Positions 34,779 to 43,549 of a stretch of 64,000 nt of DNA are shown in pieces. The translations under genes were made by a program, and so were the position numbers. Each line of letters opens with the position of its first letter. Within the stretch, counting starts at the first letter, position 1. Under the pieces are notes generated by a model that was not told the origin of the DNA, did not search any database, and was given only the letters and a program-made list of their open reading frames with translations. The stretch is from Shinella zoogloeoides (GTDB lineage Bacteria > Pseudomonadota > Alphaproteobacteria > Rhizobiales > Rhizobiaceae): the NCBI RefSeq assembly GCF_033705735.1, contig NZ_CP131131.1, positions 1,612,001 to 1,676,000 on the forward strand, in the 5' to 3' direction.

Positions 34779-35993
34779 TCAGAGCGCGCCGTTTCTCGGC
34801 GGCGTGACGCCGTTGAGGTGATAGTTGCCGACGACGTGGTATTTCCAGCGCACCGGATCGTGCAGCGTGTGGGTGCGGGCGTTGCGCCAGTGGCGCTCGA
34901 GGTTGAGGCCGCGTTTGGTGGCGGAGGTGCCGGCCAGCTCGAAGAGCACGTTGGCCGCGTCGATGGCGAGTTCCGTCGTCAGCACCTTGGCGGCGGCGAC
35001 GGCGAGGGTTGCCGCGACGGCACTTTCCGCGCTGAGATTCACCTGCGCCAGGTCGACCTTCCGCCCGGCCCGCTCCAGCGTCGCCTCGGCCGCCTCGACG
35101 CGGATGGCGAGCTCGCCGATGCGGGCGATGGTCAGGGGATCGTCCGCCGCGCGCTCGACGCCGCTGTCGGTCCACGGCCGCGCCTTGTCGCGGACATAGC
35201 CGATGGTCTCCTTCAGCGCCGCGCGCGCGATGCCGAGATCGATGGCGGCATGGATGATCTGGCCGACCGAGCCGATGGTGCCGGGTCGCTCAAAACCCTT
35301 CTGGTGCGGCACGACGGCATCGGCCGGCACGTAGACGTCGCGCAGGATCGTCGTGCCGCTGCCCGTCGTGCGCTGGCCGAAACCGTCCCAGTCGTCGACG
35401 ATCTCGATGCCCTCCGTCTCGCGCGGCACGAAGGACATGGTGAGGCGGTCTTCCCCATCCAGCGCGAAGATCGCTACCCAATGGGCGAAGAGCACGCCGG
35501 TCGAATAGAATTTCCGCCCATTGATGCGGAAGCCCGCACCGTCGGGGGTGATGCGCGTGTTGTAGTCGCCGACGGTCTTCGTGCCGACCTCGGAAAGCGC
35601 GTTGCCGAAGCGGTCACCGGCAAGCGCGCGGCCGAAATAGAAGCGCTTCTGCGCCTCGCTGCCGTCATGACGCAGGGCTTCCAGGATATAGAAGTGGTTC
35701 TGCGGGATCTGGCCGATGGAGCTGTCGGCCTCAGACAGGATCGCCGTCACCTCGGCCAGAACGGCATTCGACACGTCGATGCCGCCATAGTCCGCCGGCA
35801 CCGTTATGGCGAGGAGGCCGGAGGCCGAAAGCCGGTCCAGCTCGGCGAAGGGAAGCGCGCGCTCGTAGTCGCGCCGGCTCGCGCCGCCCTCGAATTCGGC
35901 GGCAAGCGAGCGGGCGACGGCAAGCGCCTCCTCCTCGCTGGCGATGCGGTGGGCGGTCTCCTGCCGTTCGGCGAGCCGGGTGACGCTGCTCAT
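34779..35993 (-). CDS. sfnB: SfnB-family sulfur acquisition oxidoreductase
   Basis: The 404-residue acyl-CoA dehydrogenase-fold protein matches SfnB. It contains PADYGGIDVSNAVLAEVTAI, then IPQNHFYILEALRHDGS, FRINGRKFYSTGVLFAHWVA, and ends HWRNARTHTLHDPVRWKYH. SfnB proteins take part in using sulfones and sulfonates as sulfur source; the precise reaction is not well settled. It follows the oxygenase gene by 25 bases in one transcript that ends at the terminator at 34717-34748. It is a paralogue of the protein encoded at 33371. Confidence 0.9.
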   Translation of the reverse strand: MSSVTRLAERQETAHRIASEEEALAVARSLAAEFEGGASRRDYERALPFAELDRLSASGLLAITVPADYGGIDVSNAVLAEVTAILSEADSSIGQIPQNHFYILEALRHDGSEAQKRFYFGRALAGDRFGNALSEVGTKTVGDYNTRITPDGAGFRINGRKFYSTGVLFAHWVAIFALDGEDRLTMSFVPRETEGIEIVDDWDGFGQRTTGSGTTILRDVYVPADAVVPHQKGFERPGTIGSVGQIIHAAIDLGIARAALKETIGYVRDKARPWTDSGVERAADDPLTIARIGELAIRVEAAEATLERAGRKVDLAQVNLSAESAVAATLAVAAAKVLTTELAIDAANVLFELAGTSATKRGLNLERHWRNARTHTLHDPVRWKYHVVGNYHLNGVTPPRNGAL

Positions 35994-36018
35994 GGTCGTT
36001 CCTTTCGCGCGGGCGGGA

Positions 36019-37059
36019 TCAGGCCCTGGCCGGTTTTTCGAGAAGGTGAAGCAGGTCGGGATGATGCTTCGCCGCGACGTCGGGATGCGAGCGCAGGCGG
36101 CTCTTCAGGTGGTTGATGCCGACCTCCCGGAAGATCGGGTTGAGCGGGTCGACGGTGACGCCGCGCTCGCCGCGCTTCAGCTCCTCCGGCAGCGGAATGA
36201 CCGGGATGGTCGCGTCGTAGCGGGCGCCGAGGAAGAAGGCGACCGAGAAGCGCTCCGTGCCGGCCGGCGGGGTGACGACGTCGTGCACGTCGGCGCGCAC
36301 GAAGCCGTTCGTCGCCAGCTCAAGGAGCTCGCCGCTGTTGATGACGAAGGTGCCCGGTACCGGCGGCGCATCGATCCAGACGCCATCCTCCGTGCGGATG
36401 CGCAGGCCCGGCGTCGTATCCTGAAGCAGCACGGTGACGAAGCCGCCATCCTTGTGCGCGCCGACGCCCTGGTCGCTGCCCGCCGCCTCGCGGCCCGGAT
36501 AGCGGATGATCTTCAGGAGCTGCGACGGCGACGGCTCGTAGATGTCGGCGAAGGCGTTTTCCGGCTGGCCGAGGGAGAGCGCGATGGCCTTCAGCACGTC
36601 GATGCCGATGCGGGTGACTTCCGCCTGGTACCGCAGAAGCAGCGGCTTCAGCTCCGGCAGGGCCTCCGGCCACTGGTTCGGGCCATAGAGGCGGTTCCAG
36701 GGCGCCTCGGCGCTGTCCGCCACCGGCTCGCCCTCGGTGTTGACGTCGAGCTGTTCGCGCCAGTCCTGCTCGCCGCGGGTGCGCTCGTAGCCGGCACGGT
36801 TATAGCCGCGGAAATGCGGCGACCTGACCATCTCGATCGACAGCTTGTCGGCTTCCGGCAGCGCGAAGAAGCGCTTGGAGGCGGCGAGCACGTCGTCGAT
36901 CAGGCTCTGCGGCACGCCATGGCCGGTGAGATAGAAGAAGCCGTGATCGTGCAGGACGCGCGTCAGCTCCTTGATGAAAGCCGCGCGCTCGTCCGCGCTG
37001 CCGTAGAAGCGGGAAAAATCGATCGTCGGCAGGTGGACGGGCTTGGTGTGGATGGTCAT
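36019..37059 (-). CDS. 2-oxoglutarate/Fe(II) oxygenase, isopenicillin N synthase-like
   Basis: The 346-residue protein has the two-part IPNS-like layout. The N-terminal DIOX_N segment reads LPTIDFSRFYG and HGFFYLTGHGVP. The iron-binding HxD is in VGAHKDGGFVTV, and the distal His lies in RADVHDVVTPP. The 2-oxoglutarate-binding Arg-x-Ser is in ERFSVAFFLGA. Such enzymes hydroxylate or desaturate small molecules. In this cluster it may release sulfite or open a carbon-sulfur bond, but the substrate is not known. Start 37059 gives MTIHTKPVHLP. Motif site 2 lies about 130 bases upstream. Confidence 0.88.
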   Translation of the reverse strand: MTIHTKPVHLPTIDFSRFYGSADERAAFIKELTRVLHDHGFFYLTGHGVPQSLIDDVLAASKRFFALPEADKLSIEMVRSPHFRGYNRAGYERTRGEQDWREQLDVNTEGEPVADSAEAPWNRLYGPNQWPEALPELKPLLLRYQAEVTRIGIDVLKAIALSLGQPENAFADIYEPSPSQLLKIIRYPGREAAGSDQGVGAHKDGGFVTVLLQDTTPGLRIRTEDGVWIDAPPVPGTFVINSGELLELATNGFVRADVHDVVTPPAGTERFSVAFFLGARYDATIPVIPLPEELKRGERGVTVDPLNPIFREVGINHLKSRLRSHPDVAAKHHPDLLHLLEKPARA

Positions 37060-37184
37060 GTCGGCTCTCTCCCCGAGAAAATGGTTGGACCTTGCGTCAT
37101 TACCGCGCCGTTGCGGCCGGTTGCACCGGCCCGTTCGCGCGGCCACGCCTGGAACTGGAGGAGAGTAGCGGCCATTCGGGCCGA

Positions 37185-37210
37185 ATACAGAAAATCTATC
37201 ATTTTTATAC
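37185..37210. promoter_or_regulatory. Sulfur-cluster promoter motif, site 2
   Basis: ATAGATTTT lies on the minus strand (37191-37199) inside a block that matches site 1 at 22 of 25 positions, starting ATACAGAAA. It lies upstream of the 2-oxoglutarate oxygenase gene and shares its orientation. Confidence 0.55.
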
Positions 37211-37257
37211 ACTTCAAGGAGGAATGATGTTTCTTTCTGAAGAACCGGCCGGAGGAA

Positions 37258-37286
37258 ACCCCGGCGCGAGGAGGGAGCGCCGGGGT
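37258..37286 (-). terminator. Hairpin terminator of the metY operon
   Basis: ACCCCGGCGC and GCGCCGGGGT form a perfect 10-bp stem with a 9-nt loop, 25 bases after the metY stop. On the minus strand it is followed by TTTCC, a short U-run, so termination may be partial. Confidence 0.6.
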
Positions 37287-37310
37287 CGCACGCCGATCAG
37301 GCGGCCGGCC

Positions 37311-38672
37311 TCAGGCCAGCGCTATGGCTCTTTCAAGATCGGCGATCAGGTCTTCGGGATGTTCGAGGCCGATGGAAAGCCGCACATAGCCGGGCGTGAC
37401 GCCCGTCGCGAGCTGGTCTTCCAGCGAGAGCTGCGAATGGGTCGTGGTCGACGGATGGATCGCCAGCGACCGCGCATCGCCGATATTGGCGAGGTGGTAG
37501 AAGAGCTGGAGGCTGTCGATGAAGCGGCGCCCCGCCTCCCGTCCGCCCTTCAGCTCGAAGCCGACAAGCGCGCCGAAATGCCCGGCCTTGAAGTATGTCT
37601 CCGCCCGCGCCCTGGCGGCACCCTCCTGGAACTTCGGGAAGATCACCCGCTCCACCTTCGGGTGGGCCTTCAGGTATTCGGCCACTTTCACGGCGTTCTC
37701 GTTGTGCTGGCGGAGGCGCAGCGGCAGCGTTTCAAGCCCCTGGATGAACTGGAAGGCGTTCTGCGGACTGATCGCCGCGCCGAGATCGCGCAGCAGCACG
37801 GCCCGGGCGCGCAGGATATAGGGATGGAAGGCGATCGCCGCCGCCTTCTCGATCCACGTCCTGCCCTGGTAGCTCGCATCCGGCTCGTTGAGGCTCGGCT
37901 GGCGCGCGGCATGGTCAGCCCAGGGGAAATTGCCGCCGTCTACGATGGCGCCGCCGATGGAGGTGCCGTGGCCGCCGATATATTTGGTGGTCGAGTAGAC
38001 GACGACCGCCGCGCCATGCTCCAGCGGCCGGATGATGAGGGGCGCGGCCGTGTTGTCGATAATCAGCGGAATGCCGTGGCGACGGCCGATGGCCGCGACT
38101 TCGGCGATCGGGAAGACTTCCAGCTTCGGGTTCGGCAGGGATTCGGCATAGTAGGCGCGGGTGCGCGCGTCGGTCGCCTTCTCGAAGGCTTGCGGATCCG
38201 CCGCATCGACGAAGCGCGCCTCGATGCCGAAGCTCTTCAGCGTCGCGGCGAAGAGCGCCCAGGTGCCGCCATAGAGGCCGGCGGCGCTGACGATATTGTC
38301 GCCGGCCCGCGCCAGATTGAGGATCGCGAAGGCCGAGGCCGCCTGGCCGGAAGAGACCGCCAGCGCCGCCGCCCCGCCCTCAAGCTCGGCAAGGCGCTGC
38401 TCGAAGGCATCCTGCGTCGGGTTGGAGACGCGGGTATAGAGATGGCCGGGCGCTTCCAGCGCGAAAAGCTTGTCGGCGCCGTCCGTGCCGGGAAGCTGGA
38501 AGGAACTCGTCTGGTAGATCGGCACGGCCACCGCGCCGCTTGCCGGATCGAAGCGGAAGCTGCCGCCGTGCAGCGCTATGGTTTCGGGATGCCGGCTCTT
38601 GAAGGTCGCGGTTCCGGCCGGGACCTCGACGATATCCTGTTCGGCGACCTCGGGGGATTGATGGATCGTCAT
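37311..38672 (-). CDS. metY: O-acetylhomoserine sulfhydrylase (aminocarboxypropyltransferase)
   Basis: The 453-residue protein belongs to the Cys/Met metabolism PLP family. The PLP lysine is Lys230 in VYSTTKYIGGHG, the phosphate-binding region is SSGQAASAFAI, and the N-terminus is ETIALHGGSFRFDPASGA. The length and the HPSTTTHSQLSLEDQ segment fit O-acetylhomoserine sulfhydrylases, which make homocysteine directly from sulfide. AAAGGAG precedes the ATG. It is the last gene of the importer operon, so sulfide released from imported organosulfur could be fixed at once. Confidence 0.92.
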   Translation of the reverse strand: MTIHQSPEVAEQDIVEVPAGTATFKSRHPETIALHGGSFRFDPASGAVAVPIYQTSSFQLPGTDGADKLFALEAPGHLYTRVSNPTQDAFEQRLAELEGGAAALAVSSGQAASAFAILNLARAGDNIVSAAGLYGGTWALFAATLKSFGIEARFVDAADPQAFEKATDARTRAYYAESLPNPKLEVFPIAEVAAIGRRHGIPLIIDNTAAPLIIRPLEHGAAVVVYSTTKYIGGHGTSIGGAIVDGGNFPWADHAARQPSLNEPDASYQGRTWIEKAAAIAFHPYILRARAVLLRDLGAAISPQNAFQFIQGLETLPLRLRQHNENAVKVAEYLKAHPKVERVIFPKFQEGAARARAETYFKAGHFGALVGFELKGGREAGRRFIDSLQLFYHLANIGDARSLAIHPSTTTHSQLSLEDQLATGVTPGYVRLSIGLEHPEDLIADLERAIALA

Positions 38673-38998
38673 GACACTTCTCCTTTGGTGAGGCGCCCTC
38701 GGGCGCGCGAGGAACGAGCGGACAGAAGGGCGCCCGCGACGAGAATGGCCGCTGCGGCCCAGAAGGCTTCCGGCGCGTACCACCGGATGCCGTAGAGGTG
38801 ATCCTCGGTGCAGAGCGCCTGGGCGAGCGTGCAGAGGTCGCTTGTGCCCGCAAGGCAGGTGACGGCCTGCCGGACGGTGAGATAGTCGTTCCCGACCACC
38901 TTGCCGAAGATCAGCCACCACCAGCCGACGGAAAGGAGCGCGAGGACGCCGCCGGCGAGCGCGACGGCATGGTGGGAAAGGCGCGTGCTAGACGTCAT
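38669..38998 (-). CDS. Small membrane protein of unknown function in the sulfur operon
   Basis: The 109-residue protein has two hydrophobic segments: residues 9-31 (HAVALAGGVLALLSVGWWWL, continuing) and about 78-92 (FWAAAAILVAGALL). Between them lies a polar loop with three cysteines (CLAGTSDLCTLAQALC). I do not recognise the family. It overlaps the ATPase gene by 11 bases and the metY start by four, so it is translated as part of the operon. The loop with cysteines probably faces the periplasm, which would let it take part in thiol chemistry or transporter assembly. That is speculation. Confidence 0.75.
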   Translation of the reverse strand: MTSSTRLSHHAVALAGGVLALLSVGWWWLIFGKVVGNDYLTVRQAVTCLAGTSDLCTLAQALCTEDHLYGIRWYAPEAFWAAAAILVAGALLSARSSRARGRLTKGEVS

Positions 38999-39776
38999 GG
39001 GAGATCCCCAGCTTTTCCAGCAATGACCGGCGAAGCGCGACGAGGTCCGGATCGTCCCGGCGGCGCGGATGCGGCTGGCCGACGCGCACCTCCGCGACGA
39101 TGGCGGCGGGCCGATCGGAAAGAACGATCACCCGGTCGGCCAGAAGCAGCGCCTCCTCGACATCGTGCGTGACGAGGAGCGCGGTGAAGCCGGCGCTCTT
39201 CCAGAGATCGAGAAGCTCGTTCTGCATCCTCAGCCGCGTCAGCGAGTCGAGCTTGCCGAAGGGCTCATCGAGCAGCAGCAGCTTCGGATCGTTGACCAGC
39301 GCCCGGGCAAGCGCGGCGCGCTGCGCCATGCCGCCGGAAAGCTGGTGCGGGTAGAAATCGGCAAAGCCTTCCAGCTTCACCAGCTTCAGCACCTCGTCGA
39401 TGCGGTATTCCCGCTCGCGGATTAGGCCGCGCGCCTCCAGGCCCGTCGCGATGTTGGCGCGCACGGTGCGCCAGGGAAACAGCGTGGCGTCCTGGAAGAC
39501 AAGGATGCGGTCCGGGTCCGGCGCGGCGATCGGCCGGCCGTCTTCCAGCACCCTGCCCGTCGTCGGCGTCTCCAGTCCGGCGGCAAGGCGCAGCAGCGTG
39601 GACTTGCCGCAGCCGGAGGGGCCGAGAAGGGCGACGAATTCGCCCGGCGCGAGGGAAAGGCTGACATCGTCGAGGACCGCAAGGTCCCTGCCGTCGAGGT
39701 CGTAGCGATGGGTCACGCCCTCGATATCGAGCGCGATGCTGCTTGCGGGCGTGGCTTCGGCAAGAGCGAGCGACAT
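38988..39776 (-). CDS. Sulfonate/nitrate/taurine-type ABC transporter ATP-binding protein
   Basis: The 262-residue ATPase has Walker A GPSGCGKST, signature LSGGMAQR and Walker B LLLLDEPFGKLD. The DEPFGKLDSLTR form is typical of the SsuB/TauB/NrtD class. The segment VFQDATLFPWRTVRANI also fits. The start at 39776 shares one base with the permease stop. It powers uptake of an organosulfur compound with the permease at 39776 and the binding protein at 40783. Confidence 0.92.
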   Translation of the reverse strand: MSLALAEATPASSIALDIEGVTHRYDLDGRDLAVLDDVSLSLAPGEFVALLGPSGCGKSTLLRLAAGLETPTTGRVLEDGRPIAAPDPDRILVFQDATLFPWRTVRANIATGLEARGLIREREYRIDEVLKLVKLEGFADFYPHQLSGGMAQRAALARALVNDPKLLLLDEPFGKLDSLTRLRMQNELLDLWKSAGFTALLVTHDVEEALLLADRVIVLSDRPAAIVAEVRVGQPHPRRRDDPDLVALRRSLLEKLGISHDV

Positions 39777-40777
39777 CAGAGGATCCCCTTCTGCCAGCCG
39801 AGGAGCTGGTCGCGCAAGACGAAGAGCAGGCGCACGAGGCCGGCGCAGATCAGCGCCATGACGATCAGCGCGGCATAGACATTGGCATAGGCCGAATAGG
39901 CGGTGTTGAACTGGAGGTACCAGCCGAGGCCGAACTTCGCCCCGAGCATCTCGGCGACGACCAGCACGGCGAAGGAGTAGTAGAGCCCCATGAAGACGCC
40001 GACGAAGACATTCGGCAGCGCGGCGGGGATCGCCACCTTGAAGATGAGGAAGCGGTTGTCCGCGCCGAGGGTGCGGGCGACGTCGTAATAGGCGCGGTTG
40101 ACCTGCGCGACGCCGGCCGCCGTGAGGATCGCGACGGGAATGCCCGAGGCAAGCGCCACGAGGAAGATCGAGGCGTGGAACGTCGTCGGGAAAAGGAAGA
40201 AGGTGCAGGGGATCCAAGCGCTCGCCGGCACCGGGCCGATGAGTTTCAGGAGCGGCATGCCCCAATAGGCGAAGCGCTTCGACCAGCCGAGCGCCACGCC
40301 CCCGGCAAAGCCGGCGAGGATGCCCGAGAAGAAGCCGAGCCCCCAGAGCCGCCCGGTATAGGCGACGCAGACGAGCAGGCGCTCCCAGTCCGTCACATAG
40401 ACATGCAGCAGGCCCTGCGGCGGCGAGAAGAACGGCTTCGGCAGCCAGCCGAGCTTGGCCGTCAGCACCTCCCAGCCCGCAAGCCAGAGGCCGAGGACGA
40501 TGAACCACGGCCCGTAATGCACCAGCGTGCGGCCGAAGCGGCCGAGCCTGTGCACGGTGAGCGACAACGCGAGAAAGAGCCCCGCGCCGGCAAGGGTGAC
40601 GGCAGCGAAAAGCGCCGTCGCACCCCAGGTGATGACATCCGGCAGGCCATAGGTGACGGCCGCGGCGAGAAGCCACGTGCCGGCCGCGTAAAGGCCGTTT
40701 CGCCAGATCCCGCCGGAAGGCAGGGCGAAGGCCCGCCGCCCTGCCCCGCCGAATGTTTCCTCTATCGCCGCGCTCAT
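39776..40777 (-). CDS. Sulfonate-type ABC transporter permease
   Basis: The 333-residue permease has two or three extra N-terminal helices before the typical SsuC/TauC core (PVPASAWIPCTFFLFPTTFH, then ARTLGADNRFLIFKVAIPAA). It is longer than the 250-270 residues usual for SsuC because of this N-terminal part. Start 40777 gives MSAAIEETFGG; it lies five bases after the binding-protein stop. Confidence 0.9.
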   Translation of the reverse strand: MSAAIEETFGGAGRRAFALPSGGIWRNGLYAAGTWLLAAAVTYGLPDVITWGATALFAAVTLAGAGLFLALSLTVHRLGRFGRTLVHYGPWFIVLGLWLAGWEVLTAKLGWLPKPFFSPPQGLLHVYVTDWERLLVCVAYTGRLWGLGFFSGILAGFAGGVALGWSKRFAYWGMPLLKLIGPVPASAWIPCTFFLFPTTFHASIFLVALASGIPVAILTAAGVAQVNRAYYDVARTLGADNRFLIFKVAIPAALPNVFVGVFMGLYYSFAVLVVAEMLGAKFGLGWYLQFNTAYSAYANVYAALIVMALICAGLVRLLFVLRDQLLGWQKGIL

Positions 40778-40782
40778 CGGGA

Positions 40783-41817
40783 TCACGCGAAGATATCGAT
40801 GGTGACGCGGCCGGCGATTTCCGCGGGGTCGGTCGAGGCGTCGATGACGCCCGTCAGTTTCAGGTCCTCGTAGCCGATCTGCACTTCCTTCAGGAGATCC
40901 TTGCCGAACCAGTGGTCGTGATAGGTGAAGGCGGCGAGGACTTCCGTCAGGTCCTCCAGGGAGAGGCCCGGCTTCAGCGTGTCGAAGTACCATTTGGCCA
41001 CCTCGTCGGGGTGCCTGGCCGTGTACTGGTGGATTTCGAGATTGGCCGCCGCGACGCGCTTGATGGCGTCCTTGTTGGCCTCGTAGTAGTCGCCGTTGAC
41101 GCCGAGCACGCAGCAGACACGGTCCTTGAAGGTGCCGGTCTGCGTGTCCGCGACGCGGCGGAAGCCGTGCTGCTTCTCGTAGGAATAGGCCCAGGGATCC
41201 ATATGCGCGACGGCATCCGCCTCGCCCTTCAGCACGCCCTCGGCGACGAGATCGAAGGGGAAGACCTTCCAGGTGACGTCAGTCTCCGGGTTGAGCCCGG
41301 CCTTGGCGAGCGCGACCGAGAAGGCGACGCGCGAGGGCGACATGACGTCGAAGGTGCCGATGGTCTTACCCTTGAGGTCGGTCAGCGTTTTGATATCGGA
41401 GTCCGGCTTGACGAGGATGCTCTGGCAGCCGCCATGCGAGCCGGCGAAGAGCCGCACGTCGAAGCCCTGTTCGATCGGCTTCAGCCAGTCGTAGAGAAGG
41501 CCGGGGCCGGCCTCGGCCTTGCGGGTGGCGAGCGCCTGGATGAGCGTCTGGCCGCTCGAACCCTGGTAGAACAATTCCACATCGAGGCCGTGCTTGGCAT
41601 AGATGCCCTTGGCAAGGCCGAAACCGACGGGAGAATGGCAGGCGGCGACCTCGGTCCATTCCAGCTTGATCGGAATGAGGTTGCCGGCAATGGCATAGCG
41701 CGTCGAGCGCGCGCCGATCACGCCGGCGGTGGCGGCAAAGGCGGTGACGCCGGCGGCCTTGATCAGGCCGCGGCGCGACAGGCCCCTGGAAAGGATGGTT
41801 TCGGACTGCTGGCTCAT
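40783..41817 (-). CDS. Sulfonate-type ABC transporter binding protein, Tat-type signal
   Basis: The 344-residue binding protein has a twin-arginine signal (SRRGLIKAAGVTAFAATAG) and NMT1/SsuA-like mature features: FGLAKGIYAKHGLDVELF, ALATRKAEAGPG and DLKGKTIGTFDVMSPS. It is the first gene of the minus-strand operon that runs through permease, ATPase, small membrane protein and metY. The ligand could be an aliphatic sulfonate or another organosulfur compound. Motif site 3 is about 55 bases upstream. Confidence 0.9.
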   Translation of the reverse strand: MSQQSETILSRGLSRRGLIKAAGVTAFAATAGVIGARSTRYAIAGNLIPIKLEWTEVAACHSPVGFGLAKGIYAKHGLDVELFYQGSSGQTLIQALATRKAEAGPGLLYDWLKPIEQGFDVRLFAGSHGGCQSILVKPDSDIKTLTDLKGKTIGTFDVMSPSRVAFSVALAKAGLNPETDVTWKVFPFDLVAEGVLKGEADAVAHMDPWAYSYEKQHGFRRVADTQTGTFKDRVCCVLGVNGDYYEANKDAIKRVAAANLEIHQYTARHPDEVAKWYFDTLKPGLSLEDLTEVLAAFTYHDHWFGKDLLKEVQIGYEDLKLTGVIDASTDPAEIAGRVTIDIFA

Positions 41818-41870
41818 CGGATGTCCCCTCGAATGACGATGAGACCAGCCTAGCGATAATTAATTTTGTT

Positions 41871-41890
41871 TATAGATTTTATAGATTATT
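41871..41890. promoter_or_regulatory. Sulfur-cluster promoter motif, site 3
   Basis: TATAGATTTTATAGATTATT carries ATAGATTTT (41872-41880) and a direct repeat of TATAGATT with a 10-base period, about one helix turn. It lies upstream of the binding-protein gene. The 9-mer is on the opposite strand to that gene, unlike at the other three sites. Confidence 0.5.
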
Positions 41891-42020
41891 ATGGCGTCGG
41901 AAAGGGAAATATTCTTTCATCGAGGGCCGGCGCGATGGATTTGGCATGCGGCGTCGATAGCTGGCGGAGCAAACGAAAATCTGCGACAGCCCTTCAAGGA
42001 AAGCGGAAGGCGCCCGCCCC

Positions 42021-42362
42021 TCAGAACGCGAAGCGGATGGAAGCGCCGAGATTCACGCGCAGCACACGATCGATCTCATAGGGATTGATCGGTGTCGTGC
42101 CCAAATTACCGAAACGGGTATTGCCGGTCTCGAACCCGCCCGCATAGGAAACCAGGGCATCGAGGCCCAGGACGGCTTTGGGTGTGATCCTGTGCCAGAC
42201 GCCGGCGCCGACCTGCGCGACGGGGCCGATCTTCGTATGGTCCGCGACATCGGACACGAAACTCCCCGTCCCCCTGTCCGTCTCCGTCACGCCGGACAAC
42301 GTGTTGAACGTCAGTCCCAACCCGGCCGTGCCCCTGAGCGTGGTGGCCTCGGAGAGGGGCAT
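42021..42362 (-). pseudogene. Remnant of an outer-membrane beta-barrel protein gene
   Basis: The reading frame encodes 113 residues with the look of the C-terminal half of an outer-membrane barrel: alternating strands (GTAGLGLTFNTL, GPVAQVGAGVWHRI, AVLGLDALVSYAGGF) and a final strand ending in phenylalanine (LRVNLGASIRFAF). There is no signal peptide and no ribosome site. An ATG at 42362 exists by chance or as a leftover. The homologous part stops where the plus-strand permease gene begins, so the 5' part was probably lost when that gene arrived. Confidence 0.6.
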
Positions 42363-43452
42363 GTCATATGCGACGCTGCCGGCGCTGCGCACCGGCCTTT
42401 TCGGAACACGCACCAACACGCTCATCACGCTTGCGATGCTCCTCGTCCTCTCGCAGGTCATGCCGCCGTTCCTGCGCTGGGCGGTGCTCGACGCCACCTT
42501 TTCCGGCAATGCGGAGGCCTGCAGCCGCGAGGGCGCCTGCTGGGCCTTCGTCACGGCGAAGCTGCGCTTCATCCTCTTCGCCTTCTATCCGCCGGAGCTG
42601 CAATGGCGGCCGTCGCTGGTCATCGTGCTCCTCGGCGCGATCCTTGCGGCAAGCGCGCTGCCGCGCTTCTGGGGGCGGACGCTGCTCGTCGCTTGGCCGC
42701 TGACCATCCTTGCCTGCTGGCTCCTGATGCAGGGCGCCTTCACCGCCACGCCCATTCCGTCCAACCAGTGGGGCGGCCTGCCGGTGACGCTCTTCGTCTG
42801 GGCGGTGTGCTTCGCCGCGGCGACGCCCATCGCCGTGCTTCTGGCGCTCGCCCGCCACTCGACGCTCGGGGGCCTGCGCACCTTCTCCATCCTTTATATC
42901 GAGCTGATGCGCGGCACGCCCATGGTCGCCATCCTCTATGTCGCCATGCTGATCTTGCCGATGGCGCTGCCGGACGGCCTTTCCTTCGACAAGATGCTGC
43001 GCGCCATCCTCATGGTCACGCTGTTCTGGGCCGCCTATATCGCCGAGGTCATCCGCGCCGGCCTTCAGGCCATCCCCAACGGCCAGACCGAAGCGGCGAC
43101 GGCGCTCGGCCTCGACTACTGGCGCACCCAGCGCCTGGTGATCCTGCCGCAGGCGCTGCGCATCGTCATCCCCGGCATGGTGAACCTTGCCATCGGATTC
43201 CTGCTCGCGACCTCGCTGCTCGCCGTCATCGGCATCTTCGACCTCCTCAACGCCGCCCGCGCCTCGGCCGCCGATCCGCAATGGCTCGGCTTCTACAACG
43301 AAGCCTATATCGTCGTGGCCGTCATCTATTTCGTGATCTGCTTCGGCGCCTCGCGCTACAGCCGCTGGCTGGAGCGGCGCCTTGCGGGCGGGAAGGAAGG
43401 CTCCGCCTCCGCGCCCGCAGGCGGCCCATCGCCCGCCCTGCGCAAGGAATAA
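42361..43452 (+). CDS. Lone amino acid ABC transporter permease (AapM-like)
   Basis: The 363-residue permease has the AapM layout: an N-terminal part with [39 protein letters not shown], then the core with [17 protein letters not shown] and the docking loop [19 protein letters not shown]. No AapJ, AapQ or AapP partner is beside it. The start at 42361 has GGAGAGGGG upstream. The usual AapM N-terminus is somewhat longer, so it may be 5' truncated. It might work with subunits of the operon at 19595-23815 or be a relic. Confidence 0.8.
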   Translation: MSYATLPALRTGLFGTRTNTLITLAMLLVLSQVMPPFLRWAVLDATFSGNAEACSREGACWAFVTAKLRFILFAFYPPELQWRPSLVIVLLGAILAASALPRFWGRTLLVAWPLTILACWLLMQGAFTATPIPSNQWGGLPVTLFVWAVCFAAATPIAVLLALARHSTLGGLRTFSILYIELMRGTPMVAILYVAMLILPMALPDGLSFDKMLRAILMVTLFWAAYIAEVIRAGLQAIPNGQTEAATALGLDYWRTQRLVILPQALRIVIPGMVNLAIGFLLATSLLAVIGIFDLLNAARASAADPQWLGFYNEAYIVVAVIYFVICFGASRYSRWLERRLAGGKEGSASAPAGGPSPALRKE

Positions 43453-43496
43453 TCCCGCCGGAGCGCTACAAGAGAATATAATTCCTTACTCAAACT

Positions 43497-43505
43497 ATAG
43501 AATTT
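43497..43505 (+). promoter_or_regulatory. Sulfur-cluster promoter motif, site 4
   Basis: ATAGAATTT lies about 45 bases upstream of the ssuD start, in the same strand as the gene, inside an AT-rich stretch (CTATAGAATTTATTATCG). The distance fits a position overlapping the core promoter. Confidence 0.5.
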
Positions 43506-43549
43506 ATTATCGTACCGGCATTCTCGTTCCCCAACCCGGAAGACAGCGC

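Noticed and set aside
42178-42360. An N-terminal extension of the lone permease from 42178
   Set aside because: The extra residues are antisense to the outer-membrane-protein remnant and do not look like permease sequence; 42361 has a better ribosome site.
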